Assembly: GCA_903882345.1 (NCBI GenBank)
Contig: CAIRWO010000107.1
Coordinates: 1-6,064, forward strand
Origin: Candidatus Omnitrophota bacterium
GTDB lineage: Bacteria > Omnitrophota > Gorgyraeia > Gygaellales > Profunditerraquicolaceae
Direction of reading: 5' to 3'
Length of the DNA stretch: 6,064 nucleotides
Part shown: in pieces, positions 1 to 6,060 of the stretch
How the letters are laid out: each line of letters begins with the position of its first letter
Position numbering within the stretch: position 1 is the stretch's first letter
Program-made: the position numbers and the translations under genes
Notes under the pieces: model-generated
What the model was told of the DNA's origin: nothing
The model's database searches: none
Seen by the model: only the letters and a program-made list of their open reading frames with translations

Positions 1-303
1 ACTATCATCACTATAACCGATAGGCAGGGCAATACGCTTGCCTGGTCAGCCCCGGGTATTGTCGGTTACAGCGGCTCAAAGAAATCTACGCCTTTTGCCG
101 CCCAGATAGCAGCTGCCGATGCCGGAAGGAAAGCAAAAGACATCGGGATCAAGGAAGTGGATGTTTACGTAAAGGGCCCGGGCTTCGGCCGCGAATCGGC
201 GATCCGGGCGCTTCAGGCCGCAGGCCTCGTAATAACTTCCATCAGGGATATTACTCCTATCCCGCATAACGGCTGTCGTCCGAAAAAGAAAAGGAGAGTA
301 TAG
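1..303 (+). CDS. rpsK: 30S ribosomal protein S11, 3' part (5' end outside window)
   Basis: S11 is a small-subunit ribosomal protein of the platform that contacts 16S rRNA near the mRNA exit/E-site region. The reading frame is open from base 1 to the TAG at 301-303 and gives 100 residues. It aligns from about residue 30 of the E. coli protein, so roughly 29 N-terminal residues lie upstream of the window. Diagnostic stretches are TITDRQGN near the start, KSTPFAAQ (fragment residues 28-35), KGPGFGRES (58-66), the TPIPHNGCRP signature (85-94) and a basic KKKRRV end. One small oddity is Phe at fragment residue 62, where most bacterial S11 proteins as I recall them have a small residue or Pro. A second stop, TAA, follows directly at 304-306. 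It is the first gene of the visible alpha-operon block and lies directly before rpsD. The family call is near certain; only the 5' end is missing. Confidence 0.97.
   Translation, partial: TIITITDRQGNTLAWSAPGIVGYSGSKKSTPFAAQIAAADAGRKAKDIGIKEVDVYVKGPGFGRESAIRALQAAGLVITSIRDITPIPHNGCRPKKKRRV
291..296 (+). promoter_or_regulatory. Ribosome binding site of rpsD, inside the end of rpsK
   Basis: AAGGAG sits 10 bases before the ATG at 307. It is embedded in the last Lys/Arg codons of rpsK, so translation of S4 is probably coupled to that of S11. It supports the ATG at 307 as the S4 start. Confidence 0.75.
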
Positions 304-306
304 TAA

Positions 307-933
307 ATGGCTCGATATACTGGTGCCAACTGCAGGCTTTGCCGCAGGTCCGGCGAAAAATTATTCTTAAAAGGACCAAGGTGTTATACGCCAAAGTGCG
401 GGTACGCGAAAAGGGCTTGTCCGCCCGGAGACCACGGCCAGAATAGAATAAAGCTTTCTAACTACGGCGTGCAATTAAAAGAAAAACAAAAAGTAAAATG
501 GATGTATGGCGTCCTGGAACGGCAATTCCGCATATACTTTGAAAAGGCTGCCCGGACCAAGGGCGTTACCGGCCGTATCCTGCTTCAGTTATTGGAGAGA
601 AGGCTGGATAATGTTATCTTCAGGATGGGATTGGCATCTTCCCGCGTGCAGGCCCGGCAGATCGTGCGCCATAATTTTATATATGTGAATTCTCATCGCA
701 CAAATATACCTTCTTTTCTGGTAGATAAGGACGATATTATCGAACTTAAGGCAAAGGAAAAGGCGCTGAAGAAGATCAAAGAGAATATGGAGCTTTCTAA
801 AGACCGGACTGTGCCGGCCTGGCTTGCATTCAATGCCAATGAAATAAAGGCTAACGTCTTGAGGCTGCCGGAAAAAGAAGATTCCGAGAGCGCGATCCAG
901 GAACAGCTGATCGTAGAATTGTATTCCAAATAA
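307..933 (+). CDS. rpsD: 30S ribosomal protein S4, zinc-binding (C+) form
   Basis: S4 is a primary 16S rRNA binder that nucleates assembly of the 30S body and helps form the mRNA entry channel; in E. coli it also represses its own operon. The product is 208 residues, the usual length. The N-terminal domain carries four cysteines at C9, C12, C26 and C31, in the same spacing as the zinc site of the Thermus protein, so this is the zinc-dependent type. A fifth cysteine, C38, lies in ACPPGDHG where many homologues have an aromatic residue. The S4 RNA-binding domain starts near residue 97 (ERRLDNVIFRMG, then SSRVQARQIV at 111-120). The protein ends in IVELYSK, typical for the family. The start fits both the MARYTG opening and the upstream AAGGAG. 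Whether autogenous repression occurs here cannot be seen, because the E. coli target site would lie upstream of the window. Confidence 0.98.
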   Translation: MARYTGANCRLCRRSGEKLFLKGPRCYTPKCGYAKRACPPGDHGQNRIKLSNYGVQLKEKQKVKWMYGVLERQFRIYFEKAARTKGVTGRILLQLLERRLDNVIFRMGLASSRVQARQIVRHNFIYVNSHRTNIPSFLVDKDDIIELKAKEKALKKIKENMELSKDRTVPAWLAFNANEIKANVLRLPEKEDSESAIQEQLIVELYSK

Positions 934-964
934 ACAGTAACTCAATTGGCTATTTTGTTTAATT

Positions 965-972
965 AAGGGAGG
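965..972 (+). promoter_or_regulatory. Ribosome binding site of rpoA
   Basis: AAGGGAGG lies 6 bases before the ATG at 979 and fixes the rpoA start. It is in the 45-base rpsD-rpoA gap (934-978), the longest non-coding stretch here. The gap is otherwise A/T-rich and shows no clear promoter or terminator; TTAATTAA at 959-966 is a simple palindrome with no supporting context. Confidence 0.8.
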
Positions 973-978
973 AAATAG

Positions 979-1968
979 ATGGGCATAAAATGGAGAGATT
1001 TTCAGTTACCGAAAAGGCTTGAATGCGATGAAGCGAGCTATACCAGTACTTACGGAAAATTTAGCGCGGCACCCTTTGAAAGAGGCTATGGCGTGACCAT
1101 CGGCAATTCCTTGCGCAGGGTCCTTTTGTCTTCGATCGAAGGCAGCGCCGTAACGGCGGTAAAGTTTGAAGGGGTGGCGCATGAATTCTCGACTATCCCC
1201 GGGATTATGGAAGACGTTACCGAGATAATCCTTAACGTAAAGACCCTCGTAATCAATTCGCATTCCAAGATCCCCAAAACGATATACATAAAAAAGAACA
1301 CCAAGGGCGAGATCAAGGGCAAAGACATCGAAGCCGACGACACCATTGAAATAATCAACCCGGACCTGCATATCGCGACTCTCACCAAGGATAGCAAATT
1401 CCACATGGAAATGGAAGTGGCAAAGGGCAGGGGTTATGTGCCGGCGGAGGCAAACAAGAAGGAAGACCAGCCGCTGGGGGTTGTCCCGATCGATTCGATC
1501 TTCTCGCCGGTAAGAAAGGTTGACTTTTTCGTCGAGAATACCCGCGTCGGGCAAAGGACGGATTACGATAAGCTGATTGTTGAGATTTTTACCAACGGCG
1601 CGATTTCCCCGAAGGACGCCCTGCTCTACGCTTCTAACATATTGCAGAGGCATCTGGACATCTTCGTCAGCTTCGGCCAGTTACCGGAGGACATTGAAGA
1701 AGAAGAGCCGGAAATGACCAAGGAAGAAGCGGTCCTTTATGAAAAGCTAAGGCTGCCGATCTCGGAACTGGAATTGTCGGTAAGGAGTTCAAACTGCCTT
1801 AGAGAAGCAAATATAAAAATGATCGGTGATCTGGTAAAAAAGAGCGAAGAAGAAATGCTCGCTTTTAAAAATTTCGGCAAAAAATCATTAACCGAGATCA
1901 AAGAGCTTCTCGCGGGCATGAGTTTGGCCTTGGGCATGCAGATCGATGCGAAAAAATTAAAGAAGTAA
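979..1968 (+). CDS. rpoA: DNA-directed RNA polymerase subunit alpha
   Basis: Alpha dimerises to seed assembly of the RNA polymerase core, and its C-terminal domain touches promoter UP elements and activators. The 329 residues match the common bacterial length. The N-terminal domain (about 1-235) includes the conserved dimer and beta-contact segment, PFERGYGVTIGNSLRRVLLSS at 32-52, and the IPGIMEDVTEIILN stretch at 73-86. An acidic linker follows (about 237-250, EDIEEEEPEMTKEE). The C-terminal domain (about 255-323) keeps the DNA-binding set: R269, N272, C273, G300, K302 and S303, which match E. coli R265, N268, C269, G296, K298 and S299 with a constant offset of four. The promoter-recognition surface therefore looks fully functional. 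The position between rpsD and rplQ is the standard alpha-operon order. The start is supported by a strong Shine-Dalgarno site. I see no frameshift or truncation. Confidence 0.99.
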   Translation: MGIKWRDFQLPKRLECDEASYTSTYGKFSAAPFERGYGVTIGNSLRRVLLSSIEGSAVTAVKFEGVAHEFSTIPGIMEDVTEIILNVKTLVINSHSKIPKTIYIKKNTKGEIKGKDIEADDTIEIINPDLHIATLTKDSKFHMEMEVAKGRGYVPAEANKKEDQPLGVVPIDSIFSPVRKVDFFVENTRVGQRTDYDKLIVEIFTNGAISPKDALLYASNILQRHLDIFVSFGQLPEDIEEEEPEMTKEEAVLYEKLRLPISELELSVRSSNCLREANIKMIGDLVKKSEEEMLAFKNFGKKSLTEIKELLAGMSLALGMQIDAKKLKK

Positions 1969-1987
1969 TTTATCAATAAGAAAAGAC

Positions 1988-1992
1988 AAGGA
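1988..1992 (+). promoter_or_regulatory. Ribosome binding site of rplQ
   Basis: AAGGA lies 6 bases before the ATG at 1999, in a 30-base gap after rpoA. It supports the start that gives the canonical MRH opening of L17. Confidence 0.7.
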
Positions 1993-1998
1993 TAGATT

Positions 1999-2568
1999 AT
2001 GAGGCATAAAGATAAACGGCTACAATTGAACCGCTTTACAAGCTGGTATAAGGCTACACTGGCAAGCATGGCAAGGAGTGTGCTCATATATCAGTCCATC
2101 CGGACCACAAAGACAAAGGCAATGGCGGCAAAGCCTTTGGTCGAGAAGCTGATTACGCTGGCAAAGGAGAATACACTTGCCGCGAAGAGGCGGGCATATG
2201 TGATTCTCGGAGACCATAGGCTGGTCAAGGTTTTATTTAACGATATCGGTCCGAGGTTTGCTAAGCGGACAGGCGGTTACACCCGGGTATTAAGTTTGGG
2301 TAACCGGCGGGGGGACGGGGCGCAGTTATCTATCCTGGAGCTGACGGAGATCAAGAAGAAGGAAATCAAGAAGCACAAGAAAGAAGCCAGGAAAGAAGAA
2401 GATAGGGCAGCGGAAAAGCCCTCCGAAAAGCCGGCTGAAGAACAGAGGCCGCGCACGGATACTGCGGTCAAGGAAGAAAGGCATCCGGCGGAGACCAAAA
2501 AACCGCCCAAAAAATTTCTTGGAGGCATAAGAAACATATTTAAGAAAGAAAGAAGAGATTCGTTATAA
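1999..2568 (+). CDS. rplQ: 50S ribosomal protein L17 with a long charged C-terminal tail
   Basis: L17 is a large-subunit protein near the peptide exit tunnel. The core (residues 1 to about 118) is recognisable from MRH at the start, LNR at 10-12, PLVEKLITLAK at 46-56, LFNDIGPRFAKRTGGYTR at 79-96 and ILELTEI at 112-118. The product is 189 residues, whereas typical bacterial L17 proteins are about 115-130. The extra 70 or so residues consist of a Lys/Glu-rich, probably helical part (119-138), a Pro/Glu/Lys low-complexity part (139-171) and a distinct end, KFLGGIRNIFKKERRDSL (172-189), which reads as a basic amphipathic segment. In the core, residues 16-17 are Trp-Tyr where E. coli and many others have His-Arg. 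The coding frame is continuous into the tail and ends just before the next gene, so the tail is not a readthrough artefact visible at this level. It is the last canonical alpha-operon gene. The family call is very secure; the role of the tail is unknown. Confidence 0.96.
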   Translation: MRHKDKRLQLNRFTSWYKATLASMARSVLIYQSIRTTKTKAMAAKPLVEKLITLAKENTLAAKRRAYVILGDHRLVKVLFNDIGPRFAKRTGGYTRVLSLGNRRGDGAQLSILELTEIKKKEIKKHKKEARKEEDRAAEKPSEKPAEEQRPRTDTAVKEERHPAETKKPPKKFLGGIRNIFKKERRDSL

Positions 2569-2577
2569 GGTTTAAGG
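2567..2577 (+). promoter_or_regulatory. Two candidate ribosome binding sites for the aminotransferase gene
   Basis: There are two AAGG copies: one at 2567-2570 overlapping the rplQ stop codon (9 bases before the ATG at 2580) and one at 2574-2577 (only 2 bases before it, too close to be the main site). The first has the better spacing and ties initiation to termination of rplQ, which suggests translational coupling. Confidence 0.5.
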
Positions 2578-2579
2578 CG

Positions 2580-3755
2580 ATGAAAATAGATACGCGGGTA
2601 TCCGATCGTCTGAAAAAAATCAACCCTTCATCCACGCTTGCCATTACTTCCAAGGCAAAGAAACTCAAATCCGAGGGGCAGGACATCGTAAGCCTTGGAG
2701 CCGGCGAGCCGGATTTTGATACCCCTGATTTTGTCAAAGCCGCGGCAATCGAGGCAATAAATTCCGGCTTCACCAAATATACTCCTACCACGGGAATTCC
2801 CGAATTAAAAAAAGCCATCTGCGAAAAATTAAAAAAAGATAATTTATTGGATTACGCACCCAGCCAGATTGTCGTTTCCTGCGGCGCGAAACACTCTATC
2901 TTCAACGCGCTTATGGTGCTGCTTAAACGCGGGGATGAGGCCCTGATCCCTTCTCCTTACTGGGTAAGCTACCCGGAGATGGTAAATCTCTGTGAAGCCA
3001 AACCGGTTTTTATTCAGGCCCTTGCGGAAAATAATTTTAAAATTACTGCCAATGACCTTAAAAAAAACATTACAGCGAAGACCAAGGTCCTGATCTTAAA
3101 TAGTCCTTCCAATCCCTGCGGAAGCGTTTATAATGAGCTTGAGCTTAAGGAGATCGCCGCGGTCTGCGCCGCGCGAAAAATATTCGTCATCAGCGACGAG
3201 ATATACGAAAAGATCATTTTCGATAATTTAAAACACGTATCGATTGCCGGTTTCGCTAAAGATATATATGACTTGACGATCACCGTAAACGGAATGTCTA
3301 AGAGCTACTCGATGACCGGTTGGCGCATCGGGTATCTGGCCGGGCCGCAGGACATCGTTGACGCGGTATCAAAGCTCCAGGATCATTCGACTTCCAACCC
3401 CACCTCGATCGCCCAGAAGGCAGCGGCTGCGGCACTTGCCGGGGGGAATGATTTCGTTAAGGATATGGCCGCGGAATTCCAGAAGAGAAGGGACTTTTGC
3501 GTAGGCGCTTTAAGCAAAATCAAGAAAATCGGGTTTGTCAAGCCGCAGGGCGCGTTTTACATCTTTTGCGACATTTCCAAAACAAAACTCGATTCACTCA
3601 GCTTTGCCGACCGCCTGCTTTCTGAAGGCCTGGTGGCGGTGATACCCGGAAAGGCCTTTGGCAGAGACGATTACATACGCATAAGTTTTGCCGCGAGCAT
3701 CGCGGAGTTAACTAAAGGTTTAAGCAGGATTGAGCAATGGCTGGAAAAACTGTAG
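2580..3755 (+). CDS. aspB: PLP-dependent class I aminotransferase, aspartate aminotransferase type (I-gamma)
   Basis: This enzyme probably transfers the amino group between aspartate (or another amino acid) and 2-oxoglutarate in the cytoplasm, using pyridoxal phosphate. The 391 residues fit the family. Key parts are GAGEPDFDTP at 40-49, KYTPTTGIPELKKAI at 66-80, GAKHSIFNAL at 102-111, PYWVSYPEM at 126-134 with W127 to stack on the cofactor, NSPSNPCG at 174-181 with N178, SDEIYE at 205-210 with D206 and Y209, and the Schiff-base lysine K241 in NGMSKSYSMTGWRIGY, with phosphate-binding R249. R367 in DYIRISF is the expected substrate carboxylate-binding arginine. The pattern resembles the Thermus/Bacillus aspartate aminotransferases, some of which also accept prephenate; sequence alone does not settle the substrate. 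It lies 11 bases after rplQ and its end overlaps the next gene by 19 bases, so it is probably co-translated with the leuC-like gene. All catalytic residues are present. Confidence 0.93.
   Translation: MKIDTRVSDRLKKINPSSTLAITSKAKKLKSEGQDIVSLGAGEPDFDTPDFVKAAAIEAINSGFTKYTPTTGIPELKKAICEKLKKDNLLDYAPSQIVVSCGAKHSIFNALMVLLKRGDEALIPSPYWVSYPEMVNLCEAKPVFIQALAENNFKITANDLKKNITAKTKVLILNSPSNPCGSVYNELELKEIAAVCAARKIFVISDEIYEKIIFDNLKHVSIAGFAKDIYDLTITVNGMSKSYSMTGWRIGYLAGPQDIVDAVSKLQDHSTSNPTSIAQKAAAAALAGGNDFVKDMAAEFQKRRDFCVGALSKIKKIGFVKPQGAFYIFCDISKTKLDSLSFADRLLSEGLVAVIPGKAFGRDDYIRISFAASIAELTKGLSRIEQWLEKL
3726..3729 (+). promoter_or_regulatory. Ribosome binding site of the leuC-like gene, inside the aminotransferase gene
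   Basis: AGGA lies 7 bases before the ATG at 3737 and within the last codons of the aminotransferase gene. It supports the overlapping start, which also gives the family's usual N-terminus (GKTVAEKIL). Confidence 0.6.
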
Positions 3756-4993
3756 CGGAAAAAATATTAAGCGCTCACGCGGGTAAAGATCTGCGGGCGG
3801 GTGATTTTGCCGTTTGCAAGATTGATTTTGCCTTTGGCCAGGACGGCACGTCTTCAATCATCATTGACCGTGTGAAAGAAATGGGCCTAGAGGCCTTCAA
3901 GACAAAATTTTGCATGGTCATAGACCATAGCGCGCCCTCGCCAAGCGAAGGGGTTTCCAGTGTCCACAAAAAAATGCGCCTTTTCGCGCAAGACTATAAT
4001 GCCGGACTATTCGATATCGGTTGCGGCGTCTGCCATCAGGTGATCCCGGCATCAGGCCAGATCCTCCCCGGAGACCTCGTCTTAGGCGCTGATTCCCATA
4101 CCTGCACATACGGGGCATTGGGAGTTTTTTCTACAGGCGTCGGCTCAACTGACCTGGCGATCGCGCTTGCTTCGGGAAAGAACTGGTTTAAAGTCCCCCA
4201 AACATTTAAGATCATTATTAAAGGAAAGGTCCCTAAGGGTATATTTGCCAAAGACATCATCCTTTATATCATCGGTGAGTTGGGCTCAGACGCTGCAACC
4301 TATAAGGCAGTGGAATTTTCCGGCCCTGTAATCGACAAAATGAATATGGATGGCCGTTTTACGATCTGTAATATGGTAGTAGAGATGGGCGCGAAAGCCG
4401 GGTTTATGCCGGTGGACAAAAATACCGTAGAATGGATGAGAAAAAATACCGCTATCACTAAAAAGCTTCATCCAGTATGCGCGGACAAAGACGCCAAATA
4501 CGAGAAAACAATCGAATACGATATTTCAAAGCTCAAGCCGCAGGTGGCAAAGCCGCATACGGTTGATAATACCGCTTCGGTAAGCGAGCTAAAAGATATA
4601 AAGATAAACGAGGCATACCTGGGAACCTGCACCAACGGCAGGATCTCCGATCTTAAGGCTGCGGCGGTTATCCTGAAAGGCAAAAAGGTTAAGCCTTCGG
4701 TAAGATTTATTATTGCCCCTGCCTCGCGGGAGATTTACTTAGAGGCGCTGAAATTGGGGATCATCGATACGTTTATCAAATCCGGGGCCGTAGTCGTTAC
4801 ACCCGGCTGCGGGCCGTGTGTGGGCACCCACAACGGTATCCCTGCCGACGGGGAAAACGTCATTTCCACGGCGAACAGGAATTTTAAGGGCAGGATGGGC
4901 AATCCCAATGCATTTATTTATCTGGCTTCTCCGGCAACGGTAGCCGCTTCCAGTATTGAAGGAAGGATCGCCGATCCGAGGAAGTATCTATAA
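3737..4993 (+). CDS. leuC: 3-isopropylmalate / homoaconitate dehydratase, large subunit
   Basis: This is the iron-sulphur catalytic subunit of an aconitase-superfamily isomerase that moves a hydroxyl group by dehydration and rehydration. The 418-residue length and motifs fit the shorter, separate-subunit class (LeuC2/HacA type), not the longer LeuC of E. coli. Visible marks are KIDFAFGQDGT at 28-38, IDHSAPSPSEG at 62-72, IGCGVCHQV at 94-102, GADSHTCTYGALG at 117-129 and the three cluster cysteines: C298 in GTCTNGR, and C358 and C361 in TPGCGPCVG. The end, GNPNAFIYLASPATVAASSIEGRI, is the usual family finish. The enzyme needs a small subunit (LeuD/HacB type) that carries much of the substrate specificity, and none follows: the next gene is pilT after 20 bases. 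Leucine synthesis is the default reading; homoaconitase (lysine or related chain elongation) is possible. The 19-base overlap with the aminotransferase gene suggests linked expression and perhaps a shared pathway. Confidence 0.93.
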   Translation: MAGKTVAEKILSAHAGKDLRAGDFAVCKIDFAFGQDGTSSIIIDRVKEMGLEAFKTKFCMVIDHSAPSPSEGVSSVHKKMRLFAQDYNAGLFDIGCGVCHQVIPASGQILPGDLVLGADSHTCTYGALGVFSTGVGSTDLAIALASGKNWFKVPQTFKIIIKGKVPKGIFAKDIILYIIGELGSDAATYKAVEFSGPVIDKMNMDGRFTICNMVVEMGAKAGFMPVDKNTVEWMRKNTAITKKLHPVCADKDAKYEKTIEYDISKLKPQVAKPHTVDNTASVSELKDIKINEAYLGTCTNGRISDLKAAAVILKGKKVKPSVRFIIAPASREIYLEALKLGIIDTFIKSGAVVVTPGCGPCVGTHNGIPADGENVISTANRNFKGRMGNPNAFIYLASPATVAASSIEGRIADPRKYL

Positions 4994-4996
4994 ACT

Positions 4997-5005
4997 AAAG
5001 GAGGT
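4997..5005 (+). promoter_or_regulatory. Strong ribosome binding site of pilT
   Basis: AAAGGAGGT is an uninterrupted match to the consensus anti-16S sequence and lies 8 bases before the ATG at 5014. It is the strongest such site in the window, stronger than those of the ribosomal protein genes, so pilT may be translated independently of the upstream genes. Confidence 0.85.
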
Positions 5006-5013
5006 CAAGGCAT

Positions 5014-6060
5014 ATGGAATTAGGCGACTTATTAGCTTTATGCATAAAAGAACAAGCCTCTGATTTACACCTCACGGAAAACGAACCCCCTGTACTGCGT
5101 ATTGACGGAAAATTAGTGCGCACCGCGCTTACAGTGTTGGGAAAGTCTGATTTGAAACGCATAATCTACAGCGTTTTGACCAACCCGCAAAAGGAAATAT
5201 TCGAGCGGGATCTAGAGCTGGATTTCTCTTTAGCCCTGCCGGGAATGGACAGGTTCAGGGTAAATGTCCACATACAAAAGGGCTCTGTAGAAGCGGCGTT
5301 CCGGCGTATACCTTTAATCATCCCTAAGGCAGGAGACCTTGGCTTGCCTCAGATCATCGTTGATCTGGCGCGCCGGCCAAACGGCCTGGTCCTGGTTACC
5401 GGGCCTACGGGAATGGGTAAGACCACTACTTTGTCGGCAATGATCGACCAGATAAATAACGAGCGGGAATGCTTGATGATCTCCATTGAAGACCCGATCG
5501 AGTTTGTGCATAGCAATAAGAAATCTATCATTAAGCAAAGGGAAGTATACGCGGATACACGCTCATTCGCCGAAGCCCTAAGGCATGCCCTGCGCCAGGA
5601 CCCCAATGTCATTGTCGTAGGTGAAATGCGCGATTTGGAAACCATCTCTACTACGCTTACCGCCGCAGAAACAGGCCACTTGGTGCTGGCAACCCTGCAT
5701 ACCCCCGATGCGCCGCAGACCGTGGAAAGGATCATCGACGTTTTCCCTTCGCACCAGCAGCAGCAGGTAAGGCTGCAGTTGGCTGACTGCCTTCAGGGAG
5801 TGGTTTCCCAACTGCTTCTGCCGCATTCCTCCGGCAAAGGCCGGATCCTGGCAACGGAAATAATGATCGGCACGCCGGCGATCAGGAACCTTATCCGCGA
5901 ACAGGAGATCGAGCAGATCCCTACGATCATGCAGACCGGCAGCCAGTACGGTATGAAGACGATGGACAAATCTTTAAAGGAACTTTTTCATCAGGACGCG
6001 ATCACTCTGGATGTGGCAATGTCCAAAGTCAAGAACATAGACGAATTCAAGCAGTTATAG
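5014..6060 (+). CDS. pilT: Type IV pilus retraction ATPase PilT
   Basis: PilT is a cytoplasmic hexameric ATPase at the base of the type IV pilus that powers pilus depolymerisation, giving twitching motility, DNA uptake or surface sensing. The 348 residues match the family. The N-terminal PAS-like domain (about 1-100) contains SDLHLTENEPPVLRIDGKL (16-34). The ATPase core has Walker A GPTGMGKTTT (130-139), the Asp box ISIEDPIEFVH (156-166), Walker B with E204 in VIVVGEMRD (199-207) and the His box GHLVLATLHT (221-230). The C-terminal AIRNLIRE motif (289-296), linked to retraction in known PilT proteins, is intact and separates it from the extension ATPase PilB/GspE; there is also no PilB-type zinc-binding cysteine set. 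Small oddities are Met in the Walker A loop, where Ser is commonest, and Tyr at 179 after QREV, where Gly is usual. No other pilus gene is visible; more may follow beyond the window. Confidence 0.96.
   Translation: MELGDLLALCIKEQASDLHLTENEPPVLRIDGKLVRTALTVLGKSDLKRIIYSVLTNPQKEIFERDLELDFSLALPGMDRFRVNVHIQKGSVEAAFRRIPLIIPKAGDLGLPQIIVDLARRPNGLVLVTGPTGMGKTTTLSAMIDQINNERECLMISIEDPIEFVHSNKKSIIKQREVYADTRSFAEALRHALRQDPNVIVVGEMRDLETISTTLTAAETGHLVLATLHTPDAPQTVERIIDVFPSHQQQQVRLQLADCLQGVVSQLLLPHSSGKGRILATEIMIGTPAIRNLIREQEIEQIPTIMQTGSQYGMKTMDKSLKELFHQDAITLDVAMSKVKNIDEFKQL

Noticed and set aside
589..945. Minus-strand open frames opposite rpsD
   Set aside because: They mirror the conserved rpsD gene, have no recognisable domain, and their hydrophobic runs come from reading Lys/Glu-rich codons backwards.
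934..978. Possible internal promoter in the rpsD-rpoA gap
   Set aside because: TTGGCT at 946-951 is only a loose -35 match, and at the normal spacing the -10 position falls on the GA-rich ribosome binding site. There is no convincing promoter pair.
1006..1653. Long open frame on the minus strand (215 codons) opposite rpoA
   Set aside because: It is fully antisense to a certain rpoA gene, its translation resembles no family I know, and no ribosome binding site or neighbouring minus-strand gene supports it. Codon bias of the sense gene explains the lack of stops.
2349..2410. Strongly purine-rich stretch in rplQ, considered as a structural or regulatory element
   Set aside because: It is explained by consecutive Lys and Glu codons in the L17 tail, and no repeat unit or mirror symmetry stands out.
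3060..3067. Run of eight A in the aminotransferase gene (also A7 runs near 2808 and 2832) as slippage or frameshift sites
   Set aside because: The reading frame is intact across all runs and the protein keeps every family motif, so there is no sign of programmed slippage. They reflect Lys codon usage.
4965..4977. Short perfect inverted repeat GGATC-GCC-GATCC near the end of the leuC-like gene
   Set aside because: The stem is only 5 bases, lies inside coding sequence and has no T-run after it, so it is not a credible terminator.
5349..5735. Minus-strand open frame (128 codons) opposite pilT
   Set aside because: It is an antisense shadow of the conserved ATPase core, with no start signal or family resemblance.
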